From assembly GCA_009809945.1 (NCBI GenBank), contig WTPW01001599.1, forward strand, positions 67,954 to 131,953: 64,000 nt of DNA. Reading direction: 5' to 3'. Below are positions 56,383 to 64,000 of the stretch, in pieces. Position numbers and translations under genes: made by a program. The notes under the pieces are model-generated. The model saw only the letters and a program-made list of their open reading frames with translations, had not been told where the DNA came from and searched no databases. This DNA comes from Gigaspora margarita (taxonomy: Eukaryota; Glomeromycota; Glomeromycetes; Diversisporales; Gigasporaceae). The stretch's first letter is position 1. Every line of letters starts with the position of its first letter.

Positions 56383-56847
56383 NNNNNNNNNNNNNNNNNN
56401 NNNNNNNNNNNNNNNNNNNNNNNNNNNNNNNNNNNNNNNNNNNNNNNNNNNNNNNNNNNNNNNNNNNNNNNNNNNNNNNNNNNNNNNNNNNNNNNNNNNN
56501 NNNNNNNNNNNNNNNNNNNNNNNNNNNNNNNNNNNNNNNNNNNNNNNNNNNNNNNNNNNNNNNNNNNNNNNNNNNNNNNNNNNNNNNNNNNNNNNNNNNN
56601 NNNNNNNNNNNNNNNNNNNNNNNNNNNNNNNNNNNNNNNNNNNNNNNNNNNNNNNNNNNNNNNNNNNNNNNNNNNNNNNNNNNNNNNNNNNNNNNNNNNN
56701 NNNNNNNNNNNNNNNNNNNNNNNNNNNNNNNNNNNNNNNNNNNNNNNNNNNNNNNNNNNNNNNNNNNNNNNNNNNNNNNNNNNNNNNNNNNNNNNNNNNN
56801 NNNNNNNNNNNNNNNNNNNNNNNNNNNNNNNNNNNNNNNNNNNNNNN
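56383..56847. other. Assembly gap (465 N)
   Basis: An unbroken run of undetermined bases, next to a T-rich low-complexity tract. Any reading frame across it is an artefact. Confidence 0.99.
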
Positions 56848-57247
56848 TTTTTTTTTTGTTTTTTTTTTTGGTTTCATTTCATTTAATTTAGTTTCATTTA
56901 GTTTCATTTTGTTTTTTTTTATTTTTTTTCTTTTATTTATTATTTTTTAATTTTTTTATACAAAAAACACCAACCTAACTTCTCTAGTACTTTTCAAGAA
57001 ATTCAACAACTTTTTGCCACTTTGTACAAGCCAACTCAGCCTTTCAACACTTTGCAAGAACATATCTAGCAAGTTCTAAATTTTTAAGAACACAAGTTTT
57101 TGCAAGTTTTTGCAAGTTTTTGCAAATTTTTGCAAGGTTTCACTTTATTTATTTTTGTTTTATTTTTAAAATTTTTTTTATTAAATTATTTTATTCTGGC
57201 ACTTTGTAAGAAAAATAACCTAGGCTTTTTTGACACCTTTGACAATT

Positions 57248-57510
57248 TCTGAATTGCAAAAATGCAAACTCAAAGAAATGGAAATTTGGAGCTTTATTTA
57301 TTTTTTTATTTAGTTGGCTTATATTTTTGTTTTTTGTTTGTTTTCTTTTTTTTTACTATAACCAAGATTCTTTTGAAACTTTGCAAAAACCTTCAATGAT
57401 TTTTGAATTGCAAGAATACAAACCCAAAGAAATAGAGATTTGGGCTTTGTTTATTTTTTTATTTAGTTTGCTTATATTTTTGTTTTTTGTTTGTTTTCTT
57501 TTTTTTACTT
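57248..57510. repeat. ~155-bp tandem duplication
   Basis: The segment TTGCAAAAATGCAAACTCAA ... GTTTGTTTTCTTTTTTTTAC at 57248-57357 is repeated at about 57404-57509, with a few differences. Neighbouring sequence has scattered CACTTTGCAAGAA motifs (56990-57620). Non-coding. Confidence 0.65.
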
Positions 57511-58261
57511 ATTTATTTATTTTAATTATTCCTTATTTTCTTTGGAACTTTGCAAGAAAATGACCCAACTTTTCTGGCACTTTACAAAAATACCAATTCT
57601 TACTTCTTCAGCACTTTGCAAGAAGTAGCAAATATAAATAAATATAAGCAAATATAATAGTTAAACAAAAAAGAAAATAATAGCTAATTGCAGAGTAAGA
57701 AAAATAAGTGAATAGATATAATAAAGTGCAAAAGTAGTTGTTTTTATTTTTTTTTTGTTATTTATTTTCAGGTTTGTTTTTTTTTTGGTTTTATTTTTTT
57801 TGTCATTTTTTTATAATAATGTATAATAAAATATGTAATATTTAATAAAATATGTAATATTTAATAATAATAAATAAAAAAATAAAATTTTTTATATTAA
57901 ATTGCGAAAACTTGTGAATATTGTATATTTAATTAAAATATAATAATAATAATAAAAAGATAAAATTTTATAATAAATTGCGAAAACTTGCGAAAACCTG
58001 TAAAATGTTCAAAAAGCATAATTATGTGAATATAATAATTATTAATTGACAGATGCGTTTTGTATATTGATTATGTATCAATTATTAACTATCATAGATA
58101 TGTATCGATTATAATTACTATCAATATATTGGTTATATATCAATTATTAACTATCATGAATATATATCGATTATAATCACTACTAATAATAATCAGCAGG
58201 GGTGTTGTAATTGATATATATCTACTTGGTTAGTAATCGATATATATCTATATATAAAATT

Positions 58262-58800
58262 TGCTAATGAAATCCAAAACAAGTAATTGATATTACTCTA
58301 ATGGAAGAACCAGATCCTTCTAATGAACTTAATAAATTATTAAGACCTTTTGACAAAGATATAGAAACTTTATTAGCTATAGCCCCAATTGAGAAACCCA
58401 AGGTTATTGTACAGTTGTTTGAAGATTTGATACAGACTCTTAACCTACAGAAAACTTGAACTAATCCTTTTCTTTGAGAAATGTAAACTGTGCATGTAGA
58501 CAAAATTTTGCAAGAATTGTCCAAATTCAAACAATCCTGACGAGGACAAATACAGGCTATTGAAGCTCATTATTATTTAGAAACAATTATTGAGAAGCAG
58601 TCAGAACATTAAATGCAAATTAGAAAACAGATTTGGAAAGTTAAAGATAAATAAAAAACCTAAGATATTTAGAAAAGAGCTCAAAGAATTAGAAAATCTT
58701 TATGCTCTGCCCCAAAGATTTAATGCATCAAACCAAATACTTTTTGATAACCCAAATAATCAAGTTAAAGGATAAAAATTATACTATCTTAATAGAAGAA
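58262..58800 (+). pseudogene. Third ORF of Ty3 element, C-terminal fragment
   Basis: After the insertion a frame from about 58272 reads NPKQVIDITLMEEPDPSNEL, RPFDKDIETLLAIAPIEKPK and VIVQLFEDLIQTLNLQKT. After TGA/TAA codons it continues with VDKILQELSKFKQS and GQIQAIEAHYYLETIIEKQS. Acidic to basic, predicted helical, possibly coiled coil. No membrane segment is seen, so a classical envelope protein is unlikely. The frame ends shortly before the 3' LTR. Confidence 0.5.
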
Positions 58801-58849
58801 CTAGAGAAAAAATTTATGGAGTAAATTTTTTTAAGTGACGAAAATGTTA

Positions 58850-59550
58850 TAAAACCAGTAGTTAATATTAAATATTTATTTATTTATTATTATTAGTATT
58901 ATTTTATTAGTATATTATTATTTTTAGTATTTTCATATATATATTGTTATTATTTGAGAAGTTAGACATTCAGAATAGTTCATTTTGTTTATAATGCCTA
59001 TACCGCTTATAATGCTTATACCGCTTATAATGTTTGTACCGCTTATACTGCTTATACTGCTTATAATGCTTATACTGCTTATAACTCTTATACCGCTTAT
59101 ACTGCTTATACTACTTATAATGCTTATACCACTTATAATGATTAGATTGCTTATAATGCTTATCCCGTTTATAATGCTTATATCACTCATAATGCTTATA
59201 ACATTTATTATTGCTTATAATACTTATTCTAAAATGTATTTAAAGACCTAGAATTCCCTTTAGTCAAATTAGACAAAGATACTCCACTTCTCTTATATTC
59301 ATTAATTATCTTGTAAAAGAGATTTCTTAGAAATAGAAGCCTAGAAATAGCCCTCTTGCTTATTATTATTATTAATAAAGAAGCTATTGTTAACTCTAAA
59401 TACTATTACAAACGACAACAGAGAAGAGTATAGTTTCTTACAGACTAAGAAATTAACTTACCTCTTGAACACTGCTATAAACTGACAAAGGATCCCTATA
59501 GCCATATCATTGTTATAGTAAGGAGTAAAAAAGGCCTCCCTACTGTAACA
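58850..59550 (+). mobile_element. 3' LTR of Ty3 element
   Basis: About 700 bp, intact counterpart of the split 5' LTR. It contains the GCTTATAATG/GCTTATACC minisatellite (58990-59225), AGAAATAGAAGCCTAGAAAT, CTTACCTCTTGAACACTGCT and ends CTACTGTAACA at 59550. The left edge lies in AT-rich DNA (a TGTTATAAAACC start near 58845 is possible). Divergence from the 5' copy is obvious by eye, so the insertion is old. Confidence 0.75.
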
Positions 59551-60665
59551 CTGTATTGAAATTGTTTACAGGAACTTTTATCAAAAATATCTCTATGAGT
59601 TCTTGACCAAATTTGATAAAAATTTTTTTATTTGAATTCTATATAATTGTAAAATTAAAATAAAAAAAATTTATTGAATTTGGTCAAGAACTCAGAAATA
59701 TCTTTGATAAAAGATTTTTCTATTTCCAAAAATATATATCACATGCCAAAATTGTTTACAAGAGAAATTTGAATCTAGTTGCGAAATGAAAAATCTAATT
59801 ATCTTTATCAATATTAATCTGTTTTTGATAAAATTTTAGCTAAAGACTCTCAAATGTCTATTATATCAATTTACTTAGTTAGGATTTGAAAATTTTATTT
59901 TGAGAAAGTCCCTTTAGAAGCATTTGAATATAGAGAAAAACTTGCAAAAATATATACATCCAAATTTATAAAAATATTAATATCTTCATGATTTTTTAAC
60001 ATATTTTCATAAAAATTGAGATTTTATTAGTCGATTATATGCTCTAAAAGTTTACTTAGTGCACAGTAACTTGTTTTATTTGAACTTGTAAAATCTAGCC
60101 TGTGATGGTAATTTTTCTGTTTTTATCAAAATTGAAAATTTTAAAAATTCTAAATCTGGAAGCAAATTGAAAAATCATTATAGCTTCATCAATATTAATC
60201 CATTTTTGTTGAAATTTTAATAAAAAACTCTCAAATATCAATTCTATCAACTTACTTAGTTATGTTTTGGAAGTTTCATTTTGAGAAAGTACTTTCAAAA
60301 GCATTTGAAGTTTAGAGGAAAACTTGCAAAAATGTATGCATTCAAATTTATAAAACATTAATATCTTTACAAGTTTTTAATTTTTTTTTTATGAAATTTG
60401 AGATTCTATTAGTCTATGATATGCACAACAAGTCCTGCTATAATTTTTTTTTGTTAGCATAGTAAAATTTCTTGTAAATCATTGCTAAACAGGAGTTATT
60501 TTGAAAAAGCAAAAAAAATCCCCACAAGTTCTTGACCAAATTTGATGAAAATTTTTTTATTTTAATTCTATAAATCCATAGAATTTAAATAAAAAAATTT
60601 TATTAAATTTGATCATGAACTCATAGAGATAATATTAAAAAAGTTTTTAAAAGTTAAAATATTTA
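59551..60665. repeat. Dispersed foldback-element copy related to 1.0-3.5 kb
   Basis: Shares long stretches with the palindrome of the 837-3955 element: TCTATGAGTTCTTGACCAAA, TTTCATTTTGAGAAAGT, CTGGAAGCAAATTGAAAAAT and CTTAGTGCACAGTAACTTG. Two successive versions of one arm lie in the same direction (about 59790-60060 and 60150-60430), so this copy is rearranged relative to the one near the left end. Non-coding. Confidence 0.65.
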
Positions 60666-60979
60666 AGTGACAAAATCGAGGTGATCTACATGTACTATAG
60701 TGCAAATAGCAAAAATCCATAGTGCAAATAGCAATTACCTAAATTATTAATTAATTGTTTAGAATTTTGGGTCTGAGTTTTTTATTAACTCTATTTATTT
60801 TGTATAGTTTTGCATTTACTTTTTCACTTGTTATATCAATTTGTTGTAAGATTTAAAAGATATATAGTAATTGCCTCATCTGTTTTACAATCTTGTAGTT
60901 GCTGATAGGCTCTCTGTTTTTGAAGCTTAATATAGATTTTTTTAGAAGCAATTTTGATATCTGCCTTTTTTGTATACAG
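60666..60979. other. AT-rich stretch
   Basis: No assignable gene. It may hold the degraded C-terminal end of the coiled-coil relic on the minus strand. Confidence 0.35.
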
Positions 60980-61766
60980 ATTGTAATTTGTTATCAAGTT
61001 CTCAAGGTTTAAATATATTTTGCTGTGTTCTGTAGGCCTTATAAGCCTGGTAAAGATAATTATAGCTATTTTGAAGCATGGCTAGCTAGATTTGTGAATT
61101 GGCTAACTGGGCTTGTGAATTGGCTAGCTAGGCTTGTAAATTGGCTAACTGGGTTTGCAAATCTGTTACTCAGTTTTCTGCATTAATTGCATGTGTATTT
61201 GCTTTTGGATATATTTCTAGCACCAATGCTTCAAACCTATTGCCAGTATCTAAAATTATATTCAGATAATCTGCAATACCATTTATAGTAGGTGCTCTTG
61301 TAGCTAGGCTTTGAAAATACTGTCTAATATTATTAATCTCTTACTGAATTCTATTATTTTTGGATTGTGGCTTGATTTTTAGGTAGAGATAATCAGAGTG
61401 ATTCTGGTAGTTGGGCCATATCTATAGTATTATTAGAATTTTTATACAAATCTAGTATTTTTTTATTAAGCTTGTCTATTTTATTCTAAAAAAATGCTAA
61501 CTGCTTTTGTAAATAATCTAAATAATTTTCTTGTTTTTAGACTCTTTAAATACATTTTTTAACTGTTTTATAAAATTAGAAATTTTTGATCTTAATGGGT
61601 CTAGTTTCTTATTCCAAATTGAAATTTCTTTTTCAAGATAATTAATATAATCCTCTTTTGAAACCAGATCCTGTTGAAATATGCAGATTTGATTTTGTAT
61701 TGCTAATAAAGCATCTTTAAATTGCTTGATTCTTTTGCTATTTTTTTGTTCTATTATTGTGAACAA
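60980..61766 (-). pseudogene. Coiled-coil protein relic
   Basis: On the minus strand, from ATG 61766, ~82 codons stay open (MFTIIEQKNSKRIKQFKDAL ... KEDYINYLEKEISIW), strongly helical. After stops and shifts the frame resumes with ATRAPTINGIADYLNIILDT and LVLEIYPKANTHAINAEN, then a repeating heptad run of TDLQTQLANLQA, LANSQAQLANSQ. The last run is encoded by a 24-bp direct repeat visible at 61080-61170 (AATTGGCTAACTGGGCTTGT). It lies divergent from the integrase relic, so may be a Polinton accessory gene. No function is recognised. Confidence 0.5.
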
Positions 61767-61839
61767 AAAAATGTTGTCTATTCCTATAATACAAATAGAT
61801 TCTGGAAATGTTCATGAACTTGAGATATTTATTGCTTTG

Positions 61840-62660
61840 TATAAGATCTATTATTAACCTATTGGCTATCAAAGAACTATAAAAAAATTGTATAATGCTT
61901 CTCTAAAAGCTTGGCTTAACTTTGATAAGGATGAATATATAATTGGCTTAAAAAACAAGCTTTATATCAAATTTATAGCCTTAGCCAAGATTCCTAATAA
62001 ATGCTACCAAGCTGATATTCTTTATATACCTTATGATATGATTAATAACAAAATATATAAATATTGTTTATACATAGTTGATGTAGCTTCAAGATTTAAG
62101 TAGGTGATTTCTTTAGCTAATTGGTCAGCTTATACTATGGCTAAAGCCTTTAAAAAAGTTTATTGCAATTCTAAATACCCTCTTATTTGGCCTAAATTAT
62201 TAATGGTCAACTCCAGTTTTGAATTTAAATTTGATTGTAAAGAATTAATAAAAAAATATAATATTAAAATTAAAATTGGTATGTCCCATAGAAGCCAAAC
62301 TATTGTTGAAAGATTTAATCATATTTTAGCTAAAAGATTATTTTGTTTGCAAGATGCTTTAGATTTATTATTACTATTAACTAATAGATTGAGAGCTTAG
62401 GTAAAAAATTTTCTAATTATTGTTAAAGATTTAAATAATTCTATAACTTGCTTTCTTGGTATATCCCCTGCTAAGACAATAAAAAGAAACAAGTTATTGC
62501 TATATTTTCTAAATTACAAAATGGGCCTATAGGCTTTAATAAGTCTAAGCTATTTTATAATATCTTAGTAAGATATTTTACTTGAACCTGGTGAGCTAGA
62601 AAGCAGTTTTAAACATGCAACTAATATGAACTAGTCCCTTCAAATTTATTATATTAAGGA
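61840..62660 (+). pseudogene. Polinton/Maverick-type integrase relic
   Basis: A retroviral-like integrase core. The N-terminal side reads IYY-stop-PIGYQRTIKKLYNAS, then YQADILYIPYD (first Asp, near 62010), YKYCLYIVDVASRFK, LANWSAYTMAKAFKKVY, WPKLLMVNSSFEFK, HRSQTIVERFNHILAKRLF (Glu, near 62310) and LNNSIT with LGISPAKTI. The wording VDVASRFK, WPKLL and IVERFN fits Polinton/Maverick integrases better than Ty3 ones. The second catalytic Asp is Asn (codon 62209-62211, GAC to AAC). In-frame stops occur at 62101-62103 and 62398-62400. Related to, but 50 kb from, the DNA polymerase relic at 8-11 kb, so probably a different element. Confidence 0.7.
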
Positions 62661-62868
62661 ATCTTTGGTGCAAAAAAATCAGCTGATCTTATATTGGCTA
62701 AAAGATAATGAGTGCAATGGACCAAAGTGGTCTTTTGTCAGAAAAGAGCTTTTAATCATTCCTTCTAATACAGAATTACCTTTTTAATAGTGCTTACAAG
62801 TTATAACTAAAGAGTTATTGCTTCACAATAAAAATTTTATAATATAATAAATGCATAGAATACTTCAA

Positions 62869-63246
62869 GTTGGTGTTTTTGGTCTTTTACACATTAAGAA
62901 AATCTTCTGCTTCTTTATTAATCTGGGCTTCTATAACAAAATAATCTTTAGCTAATTTGTAATATAGCTTATATAGTTCTATAATAAAATTAAGAATCTT
63001 TGGATTCTGCCTATAAAATTCCTTGTAGTTATCTTTGATTTTATAATATTTTTTTTATTAGGAAATATTGTCATAACTAAATTTAATATATACTTTTCTG
63101 GATCTTCTGCTTGATGTAATTTCTAATTCTTTCTTTATAGTTCTGCATGAACTTGCTATCTTTTGGCTTTCTATAATAGAGACCTGTTTTGATTACATTA
63201 ATTAAAGCTTGTTTGTATGTGGGCTTGGGTTCATCTTGTTTACTCA
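62869..63246 (-). pseudogene. Small hypothetical protein relic
   Basis: From ATG 63246 on the minus strand: MSKQDEPKPTYKQALINVIK, TGLYYRKPKDSKFMQNYKER. After a frameshift AEDPEKYILNLVMTIFPNKK, and after a second KDNYKEFYRQNPKILNFIIE and AKDYFVIEAQINKEAEDFLN then TAA. The original would be ~125 residues, rich in Lys and aromatic residues. Its position beside the integrase relic suggests a Polinton gene, but I cannot name it. Confidence 0.5.
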
Positions 63247-63573
63247 TTGTAAGAGTATAGCTTCTCTGTTGTTTGTATTAATACTATAAAAACTTTTGTT
63301 TAAAATAAAATTTTTATTCTTATTAGTATGATAGATAAATATTTTTGCAACTATTTGCTTAGAATAGGAGATATTTGTAGACAGAGCTATTGGTGAAAAG
63401 AAAGGTCCTATAAATATTAAAAAGCTAAAAAGTGATTTTCTTGTAAGGTTTGTAGTATGCCAACTAGCTCTAAACCTGGTCTTTGCAAAAAATATACTAG
63501 TGGATATTATATAACTCAGTATATTAATAGATTTCAAAAAAAGCTTGGAAGCTTCAACTTTATAGAAATTAAT

Positions 63574-63716
63574 CATATTGAAATTTTATACCTAGTCCAA
63601 AAAATTTACACCTAACCCAAATTTTTTTATATCTAGTTCAAATTTTTTTATACCTAGTTTAAAAAATTTACACCCAACCCAGATTTTTTACACCTAGCCC
63701 AAATTTTCATACATCT
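63574..63716. repeat. ~21-bp tandem repeat
   Basis: About seven degenerate units of TTTTTTATACCTAGTCCAAA. Alternating ACACCTAACCCAA and ATACCTAGTTCAA versions occur. Non-coding. Confidence 0.7.
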
Positions 63717-63719
63717 AAA

Positions 63720-64000
63720 GGGGCTTCCAGAAATTATGTAATATTTTTTTACTAATAAATTTCAAAATTTTACCACACCCACCCACACCTGATACTCTAT
63801 TAGCCAATCAAATTTTATATTTTTTAAAATTTATTCATATGTTCAATTTATAAGATTGATAATAACTATTGCTCTACTGGGCCAATTTAGATAATTTAAC
63901 TACCAAAATGTTCGTCTCACTGAGACGATTCTAACAAGCCCAAAATCATTAAAATCTAATCACAGGGTCCCAAGATCGTTCAACTTTTGTGTAATTTTAA
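63720..64000. mobile_element. G-rich MITE, second copy, cut by window end
   Basis: Starts GGGGCTTCCAGAAATTATGT and matches the reverse complement of the right arm of 28961-29864 (CACACCCACCCACACCTG, ACCAAAATGTTCGTCTCACT, GAGACGATTCTAACAAGCCC). Only about 280 bp are in the window. Confidence 0.8.

Larger units (their letters stand above)
55896..58262. mobile_element. AT-rich ~2.4-kb insertion with TATCGATTA repeats
   Basis: Interrupts the third ORF. Its ends are similar inverted sequences (AAATTTTATATATAGATAT on both, read inward). The subterminal regions are rich in ATATATCGATTA motifs in both orientations (55905-55985, 58080-58255). It contains a nested MITE, the assembly gap, TTTGCAAG repeats at 56990-57620 and a ~155-bp tandem duplication at about 57248-57510. 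No transposase is visible, but the gap could hide part of it. Confidence 0.5.

Noticed and set aside
56356-56907. 183-codon minus-strand frame
   Set aside because: It consists mostly of the assembly gap.
58933-59251. Ile/Ser-rich and Ile/Leu/Met-rich frames on both strands
   Set aside because: They are translations of the GCTTATA minisatellite inside the LTR; the same repeat appears in the 5' copy.
63244-63576. 110-codon minus-strand frame next to the small hypothetical relic
   Set aside because: No motif, AT-driven composition (Ile, Phe, Ser, Asn), and a plus-strand frame of similar weight overlaps it. Coding status cannot be decided.

Overview
The window is extremely AT-rich eukaryotic DNA made mostly of transposable elements and their debris, with one intact-looking spliced gene. 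Several things point to a fungus, most likely an arbuscular mycorrhizal (Glomeromycotina) type genome. The gene has many short GT-AG introns. There are SPRY-domain and nuclease-like gene fragments of kinds that I recall as highly multiplied in those fungi, and Polinton/Maverick, Ty3 and LINE relics lie side by side. This is an inference from family recognition and composition; no database was consulted.

Layout. 0-5 kb: nested foldback and hAT-like DNA elements. One 3.1-kb element has a perfect 8-bp target duplication and itself holds a 1-kb TIR element. 5-8 kb: degenerate tandem repeats and AT-rich filler. 8-11.25 kb: a broken family-B DNA polymerase of Polinton/Maverick type (+). 12-16.2 kb: an 8-exon unknown gene (+) and a broken PD-(D/E)XK-like nuclease relic (-), enclosed by a pair of ~180-bp inverted repeats. 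15.9-40.8 kb: a palindromic 22-bp satellite, broken up by many foldback elements and by an 8.9-kb LINE (-) whose target duplication lies in the satellite; between 18.7 and 24.7 kb a second degenerate repeat block interrupts it. 41-43.9 kb: a tRNA-like SINE head, a small TAA-flanked MITE, and a foldback element with three tandem internal palindromes. 44.8-59.55 kb: a Ty3-type LTR retrotransposon (+). Its 5' LTR is split by a 2.2-kb insertion carrying an intron-containing SPRY relic, and its body is interrupted by at least four more insertions plus a 465-bp assembly gap. 59.5-64 kb: a foldback copy related to the one at 1-3.5 kb, a Polinton-type integrase relic with neighbouring small relic genes, and the start of another G-rich MITE.

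How the parts relate. Nothing here forms a metabolic operon; the logic is that of genomic parasites landing on one another. Almost every recognised transposon protein is broken. Most stops and catalytic-site losses that can be judged against family motifs fit C-to-T or G-to-A transitions, as expected from cytosine methylation decay or a RIP-like process. The points most worth following are the inverted-repeat-bounded two-gene unit at 12-16.2 kb, a sequence module shared by MITEs with different ends, the zinc-knuckle array between protease and RT of the Ty3 element, and the palindromic satellite that accumulates specific elements.
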